From Bretschneidera sinensis (taxonomy: Eukaryota; Streptophyta; Magnoliopsida; Brassicales; Akaniaceae): 64,000 bases of DNA. The DNA is taken from assembly GCA_023935145.1 (NCBI GenBank), contig CM043704.1, forward strand, positions 92,896,873 through 92,960,872, in the 5' to 3' direction. Below, piece after piece: positions 1-14,000 of this stretch; position 1 is the stretch's first letter, and each line of letters begins with the position of its first letter. The notes under the pieces are model-generated. The model did not search any database. It saw only the letters and a list, made by a program, of their open reading frames with translations, and was not told the DNA's origin. A program made the position numbers and the translations under genes.

Positions 1-60
1 GCTGATGTTGATGTTATTATTGTTTGTGATGATGTTTATGTTAATTTTACATGTTATGAC

Positions 61-534
61 CCCACTTGGGTAGCTGACACAGGTGCCACATCTCATATTA
101 CTTCTCACTGAGATTTATTTTCAACCTATGTGGTTGGTGATTTTGGCTCTGTGAAGACAGCCAATGGTGATTCGTGTAAAGCTAACGGTGTGGAAGATAT
201 TTGGTTGGAAAGTAACACTGGATGCAAATTACTTTTGAAATATGTTAAACATGTTCCTGATATTCATCTTAATCTAATATCCATTACTCAACTTGATGAT
301 GAGGGTTATGAGAGTAACTTCAAAGGTGGAGTGTCTAAGCTCTCTAGAGGCTCATTGATTATTACAAGAGGAAAGAAGATTGATCGTCTTTACAGATTGC
401 AAGCTAAGGCATGTCAAAGCTAGGTGAATGTAGTTAAAGATGAGTCCATTGAGTTATGGCATAAGCGGCTCGGTCACACGAGTGAAAAATGGCTATAGAT
501 TCTATCCAGAAAGCAAACATTACCTCCCATTAAA
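61..534 (+). pseudogene. Copia protease and GAG-pre-integrase remnant
   Basis: At 64-108 the plus strand reads WVADTGATSHIT, the copia aspartic protease active site (D-T-G) with its usual context; an in-frame TGA follows. The reading 130-423 (97 codons) continues with the segment usual between protease and integrase (motifs NLISITQL and a Y-R-L-Q-A end). After a stop at 421, the zinc-binding H-x-x-x-G-H start of the integrase N-terminus is readable (LWHKRLGHTS, about 453-483), again with stops inside. The protein is not functional. Confidence 0.88.
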
Positions 535-600
535 GGTACATCTCTGAAAAATTGTGTTCATTGCTTAGCTGAAAAATAAAGAAGAATTTTTTTTCTTAGA

Positions 601-1330
601 ACTCCTCATTCCAAACGTAATGCTATTTTGGATTTGGTTCATACTGATGTCTATTATATGGAAGATAGATCTCTTAGTAGTGCCATCTATTTTGTGACTT
701 TTATTGACGAATTCTCTAGAAAAGTGTGGGTTGTTGCTTTACATTTTAAGGATCAGGTCTTTGATGCATTCAAAGAATTTCACGCGGAAGTTGAAAGAGA
801 GACTGGTCAGAAGTTAAAAAGTGTTAAAGCAGATAATGGTGGTGAATACAAGTGTATTTTTAAGAACCATTGCAGGGATTTTGGTATCAGGCTTAAGAAA
901 ACTATTCCTAAAACACTTAAGGAAAATGGTGTAGCAGAGAGAATGAACAAAACCATAGAAGAAAGAATTAGGTGCACGATCTCTTATGCAAAGCTACTTG
1001 AAACCTTTTGGGGTGAGACAATAAACACTATAGTTGACTTGATTAACCTTTCTCCTTCAGCTCCTTTGAATGGTGAAGTACTAGAGAAGGTTTGGACTGG
1101 GAAAGATATATCCTACAAACATTTGATAGAGTTTGGGTGCATAGCTTTTGTTCACATTCCTAAAGATGAGAGATCCAAGCTTGATGTAAGACTAAATTGT
1201 GTAGCTTCTTGGGTTATGCACATAAAGAATTTGGCTACTGATTGTGGGATCCGAAAAAGAAGAAAAATATTAGAAGTAGAGATTTTATGTTCCTTGAGGA
1301 CCAAACCATTGAAGACTTACAGAAGATTAT
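601..1330 (+). pseudogene. Copia integrase core remnant
   Basis: The plus-strand reading 628-1332 is an rve-type integrase catalytic core. The three acidic residues are visible: D in LVHTDV, D in KADNGGEY, and E in NGVAERMNKTIEE. The region after the core (HLIEFGCIAFVHIPKDERSKLD) matches the copia integrase C-terminal extension. The reading then shifts frame near 1200-1250: the ELYxWDPKKKK-type motif continues in another frame (1242-1529). The residues needed for catalysis survive, but the polyprotein around them is broken. Confidence 0.9.
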
Positions 1331-1599
1331 GAAACTTAAGTCATTCAATGAAGAACCTATTAACTTGGATCCAATTTCTTCTCCAGCTGCAGCTCATGAT
1401 GATCACAGGGGAGAAATTCAAGAAGAAAATGAATATGTAAATAATAATGATAGCGATATTCCTCCACTTGTTAATGATCATTTAGTTATTGATTTGCCTC
1501 ATGATAATTATATAAAACAAGAAGTTTAGCAGACCCTTACAGAACCTCAATTGAGAAAATCCACCAAAGAGCGTCAGCCTAATAGATGATATTCTCCAT

Positions 1600-2400
1600 T
1601 TGATGCTTATAGATGTGGGAGAACAAGAAGGTTATGATGAAGCTATGACAGATGATCATAAAGAATAGTGGTTGAAAAACATGCAAGATGAGATGAATTC
1701 CTTGCATGAAAACCACATATATGACTTGGTGAAACTGCCTAAGGGTAAAAGTTCACTAAAAAACAAATAGGTCTACAGGTTGAAGATTGAAAATAAGAGC
1801 TCACAGCCTAGATACACGGCAAGACTGGTTGTGAAAGGGTTCAGTCAGAAGAAATGAATTGATTTTGAAGAATTTTTCTCACCTGTATTAAAGATGTCTT
1901 TTATCCTAGTTATTCTTGGCTTGGTTGCTCGTATGAACTTAGAGATAGAAAAACTTGATGTGAAAATTGTCTTCCTCTATGGTGATCTAGAGGAAGAGAT
2001 TTACACGGAGCAGTCTGAGGGGTTCAAAGTCAAAGATAAAGAACAACCGGTGTGCAGATTGAGAACAAGTTTGTATGGGCTCAAGCAGGCACCCAGACAG
2101 TGGTATAAGAAATTTGATTATTTCATGGAGAATCATGGTTAGCCGGACGACTTCGGATCATTGTGTGTTTGTTAAGAAGTTTTATTAAGGTAAATTTATT
2201 TTTCTCTTACTTTATGTAGATGATATGTTGATTCTTAGTCATGATATTAACGAGCTCGATGAATTGAAGAAAAACCTTAGAAAATCCTTTGCTATGAAGG
2301 ATTTGGGACTGATGAAACAGATTCTTGGTATGAAGATCTTCCGTGATAGAAAGCATGGGAACCTGTGGTTATCGTAAGAAGGTTACATTGAGAGGATTCT
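1600..2400 (+). pseudogene. Copia reverse transcriptase remnant
   Basis: Pieces of the copia RT (RVT_2) are spread over several frames. 1894-2142 carries the palm start (KLDVKIVFLYGDLEEEIY) and the hallmark LYGLKQAPRQWYKKF. The catalytic box LYVDDMLI is readable at about 2211-2234 in a frame separated from the previous one by a stop at 2140. Further stops lie at about 1600-1800 and 2377. Confidence 0.9.
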
Positions 2401-2413
2401 TGAGAGATTTCAT

Positions 2414-3184
2414 ATGAACAGTACGAAACCTGTTATTACTCCACTTGCAGGTCACTTCATGATTAGTATCAAACAGTGCCCTATTAGTGAGAAAGATAAA
2501 GAAGAAATGATGAAAGTTCCTTATACTTTTGTTGTTGGCAGTTTGATGTATGCCATGGTTTGCACAAGGCCAAATATCACTTATGCAATTGGTGTTGTCA
2601 GTCGATTGCTCTCTAATCCAGGGAAAGAACATTGGTTAGCTGTTAAATGGATTCTTAGATACCTCATTGGTACTTCCAAGACGTGCCTATGTTTTGGTGA
2701 CTGTAAACCTGTGGTAGGTGGTTCTGCAGATGCCGACATGGTAGGTGATATTGACTCTCGAAAGTCTACTTCAGGGTACTTGATGACTTTTATGGGGGGA
2801 GTCGTGTCTTGGCAGTCTAAACTTCAAAAATGTATTGCTTTATCTTCTATCGAGGCTGAATATATTGCATTGACTGAAGCTTGTAAGGAGTTACTATGGT
2901 TGAAAAAGTTCTTACAAGAATTGGGGATGAAGCAAAAAAAGTACGTGTTGTATTGTGACAGTCAGAATGCCATCCATCTCAGCAAAAATCTGACATTTCA
3001 TTATTGATCTAAGCGTATTGATGTACGTTACCATTGGATTCGTGATGCTATAGAGATGAAATTATTACAACTTGAGAAAATCCATACCGATGATAATGGA
3101 TCGGATATGATGACTAAAGCTTTGCCTTCGCAGAAGCTTGAATTGTGTAAAAAGATTGCAGGTATGGCTATGCCTTCCACATGA
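2414..3184 (+). pseudogene. Copia RT C-terminus and RNase H remnant
   Basis: The 197-codon reading 2414-3007 holds the linker (VGSLMYAMVCTRPNITYAIG) and the RNase H domain, with the start motif SADADMVGD, the copia signature STSGYLMTFMGGVVSWQS, the acidic residue in IALSSIEAEYIAL, and YCDSQNAIHLSKN. It stops at 3004-3006 where the family normally continues. The continuation (motif DMMTKALP, 3105-3130) is still readable downstream up to about 3184. Confidence 0.9.
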
Positions 3185-3200
3185 GTCAGGAGGCGGAGAT

Positions 3201-3802
3201 TATTGGTTTAGGTCTCTTCTATGTTAGGGCCACCACCAATTAAAATTATTTTGCTTACGTGGCCCTAAAGCCACAGTATATAAAGAGAAGCAATTCTCCT
3301 ATGTTAAAGTGCATGTTAAAGTACAAGTTTTCTTTCTTTTTAAATTGCAACCGTCGAAATCAGGGAGCAATATTTTCTTTATTATTCTGATCTGATTTGG
3401 CGGTTGATTTCATCACAGGTCGAGCTAAAAAATTTAGGTATTGATTATATGTGGTGAAGACTTCAAGTTGATGTATTCAATTTATTTGCCTGCTTCTGTT
3501 ACAGCTTGTTTCGGTGAGATCAGTTTAATATTTGTTTGGTGGATTATTGTTGAAATTCGATTTTCAGGGTGATGATAAGTTATCTGTTGATCCTCTAATT
3601 GATATAGGGAAGATACTTGTATTCCCGTAGAGATTTTTTTCAGGACCCCATTGTTTTTTCCTTTCACGTTGATGAGGTTTTGCATGTAAAAATTCGGTGT
3701 CTTGATTTTGGTGGTTTGATTATTATTTTCCTTTGTGATTATTTAATATTATTATTTTAATCTATCATACAAAGAGAGAAAAAAGTTCTTTATTTCTCAA
3801 CA
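3201..3802 (+). repeat. 3' LTR of the decayed copia element
   Basis: The purine-rich GGCGGAGAT at 3192-3200 is a typical copia polypurine tract directly before the LTR. The LTR starts TATTGG, probably a mutated TGTTGG, and ends TCTCAACA near 3802, so the ends form the usual TGTTG/CAACA inverted repeat with one change. A TATA box (AGTATATAAAG) lies at about 3276-3286. The length, about 602 bp, is ordinary. The right boundary is inferred from the terminal motif, because the partner LTR is outside the window. Confidence 0.65.
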
Positions 3803-5031
3803 CGATCAATTGAAGGTAATTGCCTTCCTTGTTAGTTAGTTGAGTTTGTATCCTGGTCCTGTAATCAAATTCATTTGCAGGACCAGTTGTTAAAATTTAA
3901 GTTAAAATTTTAAATTTGCCAAATTTATGTAATTGACTCTAACTGTCACTCCTCGGATCTTAAACATCTCATTTCTAGTTACTCACATCGATCCCTCTTC
4001 ATTATTCTAGAGATTCTCTCTTATAGTCTGACTCTCTGACAGCTTCTACTGGGCATTTCTTATGTCCGAGTTCGTACTTGCTGTTCTTTTACTTTTGAAA
4101 TCACTTGTCTTGCTTCCAGGTACAAGAGAATTATTTCCAAAATACTCACAGAACATCATGCAAACAAAACAAGACACAAGACACGAATAAGAATTTTTTA
4201 TCGGAGTTTAAATTTAATGATTTAGGTTAGTCAAAAATTTAAACTCAAACCTATAAAAATTTCCCGATGCAGCTTTATTTGTCTTGAGTGATAGGACCTA
4301 GCCTTGGGATCCTCACCTTCTCATCTTTTTTTATCTCTTATTAGATGCTGAAATTTGAATAAAGTTTTCCAATTTCCTTAAAAAAAATAAAACAATTATA
4401 AAAGCATTTTCGAAAACTCTGTTTTTCAAAACAAAAACCATTTTATAAAACAAATGTTTGGTTTAACATTTGTCTAAAAAAAATAAAAATTATTTTATAA
4501 ACCCTACTCATTTTGATTGTTACCCAGATATAAGTTAAGTAAGGCTACGGTATCATGTTTATGACAAGGATCAAATAACATTTTTGGTCATGATCAACCT
4601 GCAAATAAAATGTTTTCCAAGTTATTGAAAAAATCCCCACAATGCTCATCAATAAATTTAAAACTAAATTTTATTTTCTTTTAAAATAGTTTAGAATTCC
4701 TTAAAATTCAACACCTTTTAGCCCCCAAAAAAATTTGTTACCTAATAATTGAATTAATGGCCTTGCAAACAATTATAACACTTAAATATTTATTTTTTGC
4801 TTGGCTCTTCTGTTTCAGTCATTACGAAATTAGAAAATCCAAAAATGGTAATGAAAAGTTTGAATTCCAGTCAAGGAGAAAAAAATAAAAAATAAACGGG
4901 CCAAACCCGACCCGAATTGTTCGCATGTAAGATGGCTCACCTTTGCCGCTTCGTTTGAAACACAAATAGAGGAATTGTTGGTTGTTGCTTGACTTCGTCG
5001 GCACGCTTTCTCTCAAGAAGTCTCAAGAACG
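3803..5031. other. Intergenic region upstream of REV1
   Basis: AT-rich sequence with no supported gene. It must include the REV1 promoter and 5' leader, but I see no unambiguous TATA box close to the start codon. Poly-A and poly-T runs lie around 4380-4500. Confidence 0.5.
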
Positions 5032-8000
5032 ATGAGTTACGATTCCTCTCGCTCTGCAAATTCAGAGAAAAAATCAAAGAGAAGCTTCAATTCAAATTCT
5101 TCAAGCAATAACGGTAATATCAGCAATAGTAGTAAGAAGAGAAAGAGCAACCAAAAAACCCTAGGCGTGGCCTGGGGCGCCAATTCTTTCTCATCTTCTC
5201 GCTCTTCCTTTCTCAAATCTCCCTTCTCCGATTTTGGAAGGTTCCTCTCTCTCTCTCTCTCGGTTTTTATTTGTTTTGATATAATTACGATCGATTTTAA
5301 TGATGTTGTTCTTCGTTGAGAAGATTGGGAAATTTCAATTGAAATGAGCATGAAAACATCGTTTTTCATCATGAATTGATTAAGAAACCAGGTAAGGTAT
5401 TCTCAGAATGAGTTATAAATAGTTTTTGTGCAGGGAAAAACCATATAGCGGCGGTTTTTCTTGGTGTGAAATTTTGATACCTGGCAAATTATCTGAAAAT
5501 GTAATTTTATTTTTATTTGTTAGTAATATATGTTGGATTGTGGTCGCGTTTTGGTTGCTGCTCTTTGATAACTTGTGAAATATGTTTTGTTTTAGTTATA
5601 TGGTGGAGAAGAATCGTAAACTTCAGAATCAGTTCGATGCTGAGGCCTCTAGTTCTTCTTATAGTGGTTCGAGTTCTGGGAAGTCTATATTTCAGGGGGT
5701 TTCTATCTTTGTTGATGGGTTCACCGTTCCTTCCAGTCAGGTTTGTTTTCTTTAAGTTGGTTCCCTGTTAATCCCAGTTTTGTAAAAGAAAAGGTCAACA
5801 TTGTTTGGCTGTTTGTATTTAGCCGAGTTGGTTTATCTTTAGTAGTACTTGCCGGAGAAGTGGAAAATGTAGAAACTAAATTTGATCTTCTTAAACTTTG
5901 TTGGCTACCAAAGAGTGGGTTATGGCCCATGAGGCCTTGGCTCAATGGTTAAGGCTGAGGCTTTGAATCCGGAGGTTCGAGTGGTGTGTGTGTGTGTTTT
6001 ACCAATAAAAAAAGTGGGTTATGGTTATGCACGGTGCTTGTCATTGTTATTGATAATGAGCTGCTTTAGGAATTGCGAGGCTACATGGTGAAATACGGTG
6101 GACGATTTGAGAATTACTTTTCCAGGCATCGCGTTACCCATATTATCTGCAGCAATCTTCCTGACAGTAAAATTAAGAATCTGAGGTCACATGGCGTTCA
6201 TTCTTTTTCTTCTCTTAAACTGCCTCTTGGACTTTCATTTTATATTGATTTATTGCTGGTAATTTTAATGCAGGTCTTTTAGTGGTGGGCTCCCAGTGGT
6301 GAAACCCACATGGGTTGTGGATTCTGTTGCCGCTAACAGACTTTTGAGCTGTAAGTTAATGCATTTTATTCAGTTAGACTTATCTCGATGCATGACATAG
6401 TTATTAGACGCGGCAAAAAAATAAACAAGGACAGCGTGAAAGGTGGATCAGAAAGCTTTTTTAAATGATATTATTTGAGTAGAAACTTTTTTGTGTTGTT
6501 CCACACTGGTTTAAATGCTTATACTGCTGTCTCCTTTTTTTTTTGGGTTTCTGATATGATATATACTGCTATCTTTGTCATCTATTCCAGAAGATATGAA
6601 TCGTGTTTACTTTTCCCAGGGGTTCCATACCAGCTTGATCAGCTTTCTGATAATCAACCAAAGTTGTCAGCCTTCTTTTCTCCAAGAAGCTGCCCAGTCT
6701 CTGGGGTTGCTTTAAAACATTCAATTTTTCAAGCAAGGCCGGAAATTGAGGATTCATCTTTGAAGGGGGGAACATCAGAGGACGCAAAATCATCCAAAGT
6801 GGGAGAATCTATGGAACAGAGAAGGCAAATTAGTGGGGAAAGTGATGGTCTCGTGCTTGAAAAGACTAAAGCAACAATGATCAAGGGGCCAAGTTGTTGT
6901 GATGGAAAATCTCATGAAATAAAATCGGAGGAACTAAGGAATTCTGAAACAGAAGAAGAAAGGACTGTGAAAAATGAATCGCCATCTTGTCTCCAACAAC
7001 CTTCCACTTCTTTTAATATCTATTACTATGACAATCAAAATACAAATGGGTTGCCAACTTCAACAGTTTTGGGGCCTTCTATTCGGCGTCATTCAACTCT
7101 TGGGGATCCTAATTTTGTGGAAAACTACTTTAAGGTACAGAACTGGAGAAATGTTTCTGTGCGCTATATCTTGGTGCTATATTGTTGTGGTTTTCCTCAT
7201 ATCATTGCTGCTCACACTAAATTTTGTAACATCATCTATCCAAGAATTGTTATTGTTTGTTATAGCATAAAGAATAGTTCAACTTAAGCTTTTGAGTAAT
7301 TGGTCATCAAACTACCCCTTTAACATTGTTTCAGAGCAGCGGTCACGTGTTTGGGACCTCCATTTTCTCTACTTACTCCTCCCAGTGCTTTGCCCTTACT
7401 TGGGCCTTTGTGTAAAGTTCTTTAATTTTTATTTGGCTTGTACCACCTTTGGTTCATGTGCAAACCTCATTGGTTTACACGTGAGGGGGAGTGTTAAAGT
7501 ATATGCATGTATAGAATTTACTACTATTGTCCCACTGTAGCCCTAGCCCATTATGTTTCAAGTTAATCATATTTACTAAATGCCATCACCCGCTGCGCTT
7601 TTTAAATGAAATTCTTACTAAACTACTGCTCTGCAAACCTAAGAAAATGGTTTGTTGGATTTTCTGGATGATATTTGATGTCACATCATTAATATTTGGC
7701 TTGACATTGGTTGCTATTATGTTATTTTAAATTATTCCAGTTACTCCCATGCTGTGGTGTTTGCTGATTACCTAACCAAGCTTTTAGTTCTTGCAGAATT
7801 CAAGGCTGCACTTCATAGGGACCTGGAGAAATCGTTATCTTAAACGTTTCCCTAGTTGGTTTAAGTGCATTAATTCTCACCAAAGTGGTTCTGATAATGC
7901 GCAGAGGGCTGTCATTATTCATATTGACATGGTAATTTCCATCCTGGGCTGTTGAACAGTTGTTTGATTGTGTAACTTAAAGTTTGTTAATATTAGCAAG

Positions 8001-11000
8001 ACTGTTAACTTAATTGATTTGGAAGTTAATGTTTGAACATGTACGGTGAGGTAGAAGTCTACTCGATGATTTACAGGGGTGTTTTCTTTTTCCCCCCTTC
8101 TCCTCTTATTTGTGCTTATTGTAGTGCAATTGTGCTAATATGTTTCTTCAGGACTGCTTCTTTGTCTCGGTGGTCATCAGGAACGATCCAGTATTACAGG
8201 ATAAGCCTGTAGCTGTGTGCCATTCAGACAATCCAAAAGGAACTGCAGAAATTTCCTCTGCAAACTATCCTGCTCGAGCTTATGGTTAGTGTCGTGCTAA
8301 GTCACCTCTCTCTTTTTCAGGTTAGGGTTTCCGTTTTGTATTCAACTGATGCTTTATTCCTATATTTTAGGAATTAAGGCTGGAATGTTTGTTAGAGATG
8401 CCAAAGCCCTTTGTCCCCACCTTGTCATTTTTCCATATAACTTTGAAGCTTATGAGGAGGTAACTTGTGCAACTGGACATATAATCATCCTGTCAAATGG
8501 TGCTTTGGAGCCTATATAATCTGGTGGATCTTTGCAGGTAGCTGATCAGTTCTATGACATCTTGCACAAGCACTGCAGCAAAGTTCAGGTCTCTCGTGAT
8601 AATACATTCTCTACCTGTGCAATTTTCCGCTCCTGTCGTTTTCTTGTTAACATTGCTACTGTTATTGATTATAGGCAGTAAGCTGCGATGAAGCATTTTT
8701 AGATGTCACATATTTGGAAGGTGAAGATCCTGAGCTTTTAGCTTCAAAAATGAGAAAAGAGATCTTTGAGACTACTGGATGCAGTGCAAGTGCTGGGATA
8801 GCCAAAAATATGCTTATGGCACGACTTGCCACGAGAACTGCTAAACCAGCAGGTCAATGCTACATTCCTCCTGAGAGGGTATGCTTGAGACTATTGCATG
8901 TGAATACATTCTGTTTGTGATAGCCTTCAATTTTCTATATTATGTGAATTTGATAGGGTTTAGCAGCCTCATCTTTTGATTTGAGTCCAATTATTTTCTT
9001 TGTGCATTTATGTTGGTTATTTCTCTAGTTTATAGTATTTAGTAGCTGTTGGTGGCATTTTTTCTTTCAATTTTTTTTGTTTAAATTTTTCTGATTATTG
9101 TCTATTCCTACAGATTTCTCTACTCATTGTTGATTCATCATATCAATTGTTTTATTGTTCATAAATAACAGGGAATGATGTTATTTTTCAAAAGAGCTTC
9201 TCATGAGACATCTCTGATAATATGTTCTGGCTCAAGAATGCTTTTATTCATTAATATTGTTACATTGTGTATGTTGAAGTTTTCTATATGTTTGTTTGGA
9301 TTTATTCTGTTTATAACACAATCTGCAACGTTCAATGTCAAGTTCTGCATCCAAAGGAGGTGATAGATAGATTCTTGCCACTCATGTTCAACATGAAGAT
9401 CCCTTACTTACCTTGGAGATGGGTCCAATCCTTTTAGTCTTGCCTAACCTAATAAAATTGCATAGATCTTACTTTGTCCTGCCTCTTCTGGGCTTCCCAT
9501 GAACTATTATTATTACTTGAAGGAATGATGTAATTTGTCCTTTGTTAGTGTGAAGCATTTTTCCTTTTGAATAAGGATCAACCTGGATTAGCTTCCATAC
9601 TTAAAATGGGTTATGTTTACTTCTGGGCCTCTATTTTTATATAGGGATAAGGAGAAGGTTACATGGGATTTAAGGGGTCGGTATGTCATGAGCCTTCTTT
9701 GTTCTAGTTCTAGGTTAAGTGTGCCTTAATTTTTATTTTGAGGGCGTTCATCATAATACTGTGTTCTCTCAATTTTATTACAGGAACATCACTATGTTCT
9801 CTTGGCATTATAAAGTGGGTCTGTCCCCTTCTCCTCCCACTCGTCCCCTCTGTGTGTTTTCTTTTGGTTGGGTCTCATTTGCTGTAGGGTGTAGACGTTG
9901 AGCATGTTGGTTTGAGCCGAACCTTGTCTTCTTCCCTTGTTTAGTGATGAAATACATTTATGGTTAACCTTTTCATTTCACTTATGTTTTTGTTTTTTTA
10001 GATTTAATCTAACCTGCGCAAGGTTATTTATTTATTTTTATTGGTAAAACACACGCACACACCACTCGAACCTGGCCTCATTAGCCATAACCGTTGAGCC
10101 AAGGCCTCATTGGCAACCTGCGCAAGGTTATTTCATTCAGGATAATCTAGTGATATACTAAGAAAACCCTACTTCCTTTTTCATTGATGTCATTCTACTT
10201 GGCACTCCTACTGTCCTACGACTACTGTGTTTTTCTGTCTGCCTTGTAATATGCCATTCCAAACCAACGTGCTCAATGTTTTATTTATATGCGAGGGTGG
10301 GCTTGATATGCATTGTTGGTACTTGGTCTGTTTCTCATCAATTTAAGCTTTTGGGATTATTGATAACTAATCACATGAACAAAGTTTTGTCATGGAATAT
10401 ATCTCAGTTGTCACCTTATCATACTACTTTTTCTATTTTATTGGTTAACTTTATGAATTATTCATATATTGAAGTGAGCATGAAGAAATGATTACTTAGA
10501 TGCTCTGTGTAGTTTTTTGAAGTGGATGCCTTACTTGCTCATCTAAACTTTGTGTTGACTTCAGTTTTATAATGTTTTAAAATATCATCTAGGGAATGTT
10601 ATTTGGATATCCCCTTTGTAACAAGTGATTTGATTATTGCAGGTTGATGAGTATCTACATCAACTGCCAATTAATGCACTTCCAGGGATAGGTCATGTTT
10701 TAGAGCAAAAGTTGAAGAAACAAAATCTTTTGACTTGTGGACAATTGCGTTTAATATCCAAGGTCTTTTTACTTGATTTTCTTCTTTGACACATTTAACT
10801 GGTCAAGTTACTTTTTTTTATAAGCAAAATTGTATTAATAAGCACCAAGAGGGTGCAACTCAAAGTCAAAGGTTAATTACTAGAAAGAAGCTCCACAAAC
10901 TCTAGAAGATCTACCTCATTTACAGAAAAATTCTCATTAAACCAAAAATTAAGGATATTAACCCATCTATCTCTAATTACTTCTATAGGCTTCTCTAATC

Positions 11001-14000
11001 CATCAAACGCTCTATTGTTCTCTTATTCCACACAACCCAAAAAATAGAGAGGGGTTCATCGTATAAGCCTTCTTTATCTCTTTAGAGGCCTGCAAACCAC
11101 TCAAAGCCCAACCACCTAAGAAACCCCCAAGACCCTATAAGCCATCTCCAACAAACTTCTAACCAACGAGCACTCCAACAAATGATGAAACACGGATTAG
11201 GTGCAACCTTTGCAAATGTAACACTTATTAACTAGCATTTTCCCTAATTTTTGTAAATTGTCAAGAGTAAGAATCTTCTCCCAACATGCTCTCTACAAAA
11301 AAAAAACTTTCTTTGGAGAACAAGAACATCAAATTGCTTTCCAAGGGAAACTAAGAGATCCTTCCGAACCAGCTCCATCAATGAGAATCTTATAAAACGA
11401 TTTCACCTCAAAGCATTTGTCCGGACTAGGCCTCCTCCTAGCCGAATCCTCTCTATTGTCATCCATCCTAGCACGTTATAAAATCTCCAAGGATCTCTCA
11501 ACCATTTCCATATCCCAATCATGGATATTGCGGATGAAAGATACATTCCAAGAAATCACACCATTGGAGAAAGTTACGCACGGACCTATGAGAGCATCTT
11601 TATCTCGCACAATTCACACCATTCAAAGGTTTATCAGCAATAACTACTTATTAAAAAAAGGTTTATCAACAATAGCTGCTCTTAATTAATAATTATTCTC
11701 TTTACTATCCCCCCTTCCCTCCTTTTTAACCAAGAGCTGATCTGATGGTATATGTTGAAGTATATAGTTTGTCGTATGTTGTTACATAGCTTTTTCATTC
11801 CCTTTCACTTTGATTGACTGCAATTACAGTATGAAATAGCAAGAAAACAGACACAAGTAGGCCGAAACAGTTATTTTCCGGAATTAATAATAGAGAACAA
11901 AATGATTTCAATTTATACTAGAAACATTGCAAAAATATTTTAATTTTTTATTGGATCTGATTAGAATATATTTATGAACAATCAATAATCAATAGCCAAG
12001 AAAGATACTGAATTTTAATGGATCGTCCAGTTACCTGAGATAATTTACAAAATAGAAAATTATAGATCTTCCAGGAAAACTGAAACCGTTTGGTGAAAAT
12101 CAGTATTAGCAATAGGAACACAAACAAGTGGATTATTAATCAACTAGATATGATTAGAAAGAGACATTATTAATAGTTGAATTCATGAAAACGAATTTCT
12201 AAAAGCTATTCATTTTCCAGTTCCTTTATATAAAAGTTTTTTACTTCTCAACTTTGTTCGGTATTGAAAGTAAATGGTGACAAAAATTAAGATTGGTTGA
12301 AACCATGTTTTGATCCTTCAACTTTGCTACTAATCTCAATTTCATCAGTTAACTTTCAATTATTGCAATTGAATCCTTAATGTTATTAACTTGGTCAGTT
12401 TGGGTCCTACCATCAATCTATCGCTAGTAAAGTGTTAATTTCACTCCCGTAGAAGCAGTGCCTTTGATGAGTTCAGCTGGGTTCTTAATTCTTACGTTAC
12501 TTATCAAATGGTGGGATATAAATGGTGCTCAAGGTATTATCCATCTGAGCACTTGAATGGTCCTGCTGTAGGCATTGTGCTAGCTAATAAAAAAGTGCTT
12601 GTCTGCACATGCATGGAATGTGTTATGCTAGATATGTTTTAAGAAAGTTTCTGGGTCAGAACTCCTCCATTTTCACCCCCACCCATCAACACACACCTTT
12701 TCCTGGCTATTTACTGGAATGGTCACTACCTATTAGTGATATGTCCTGATCAGCTGCTTCTCTCTCAATAGCCTATTTTAAAATTGGCGATTGCTTGTGA
12801 AAAGCATCCAGGTTGGACTTACGATATGCTTCACAGTTTTGAATTCTCTATTTTGTGGAGAAAGGATATTGACATTGTAGCATATAAACTTTATGAAATG
12901 TTTAATTAGGTTTCTCTCTACATCTGACCCACCCTGCAGGATTCTCTTCAAAAGGATTTTGGGATGAAAATTGGTGAGATGCTTTGGAATTATAGTAGAG
13001 GAGTAGATAATCGGCTTGTTGGGATGATTCAGGTTTGCCGAAGAACATAACTCATGGTTTTGAAATCCAGTAATTCTTGCCTTCATAATTTATGCTTGTG
13101 GTCTCTTTGCATTTCTATGAACAGTCCTATGATTTAGGTTCATAAGATTGTTCGTTTTCTACATGCAAACTATTAGTATATATAATTTTGTTGTATCAGT
13201 ATTACTTTTAATAGTATTTCTAGTGCTTGGTTGTTGTCTGTGACAAATCAAGAACATTATATAGTGCAATCTGGGTAATGAGTCAAGCAGGAACTTAAAT
13301 GAAATTGAAGTAACAGTAAGCATTTGTTATGAATGTCTTCTGAACCACCTCTGAGTTCATATCATGAGGAGAAATACTTTTCTAGAATGCTAAACCCCAG
13401 TCTAGGTTGATATAACAGTAAATCAATTTTTTTGAGGTTAGTGGGATGTACGCAATGATAGGTTAATGTGATGATTCTATTGGTAAAAATGGACCTCTCC
13501 GAAGTTATGTTATTGGTAGTAAGCCTGTTATAATTCATAGATCTTTGTCACCTGCTGTGGCACAAAATTTCATGGACCACATGAGTACTTAAAACTTATT
13601 AGTGGGAAAGATGGATGTTGATCATGCAAAACCATGATGTGATCCATATTTGGAGGAAATAGAAGTGCACTGTTTTGTAGCCTTATGATATGCACAGTCC
13701 ATTATTTGTCTAGTCTCTATTTCAAATTAGTCTTTCTTTTTTCTGTGTTATAAAATTTTCCATAATCTCGGTCTAGCTTAAAGATGATGTGATTGCAGGA
13801 AAGCAAGTCTGTAGGTGCTGAAGTGAATTGGGGTGTCAGATTCAGGGATTGGCAAGATGTTGGTATTATGATGCATTGTTGCTTATTCGTTTAGTTTTCC
13901 CATGTTTGAATGTGTCACGAATTGTTACATTAATTATTGCAGAGTCAACACTTCCTCTCAAGTCTTTGCAGGGAGGTTTCATTGCGCTTGCAGGGATGTG

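Larger units (their letters stand above)
1..3802 (+). mobile_element. Decayed Ty1/copia retrotransposon, 3' portion
   Basis: The window opens inside a copia-type polyprotein on the plus strand and runs to its 3' LTR. Domain order is protease, GAG-pre-integrase, integrase, reverse transcriptase, RNase H, then LTR, which is the copia order (integrase before RT). Many in-frame stops and frame changes, for example a stop straight after the protease motif near 110, show it is dead. The 5' LTR and gag lie outside the window, so neither a target-site duplication nor an LTR comparison is possible. Confidence 0.93.

Noticed and set aside
5240..5265. The (CT)n run at the start of REV1 intron 1 as a regulatory element
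   Set aside because: It is a short simple repeat at the splice donor side; nothing beyond composition supports a function.
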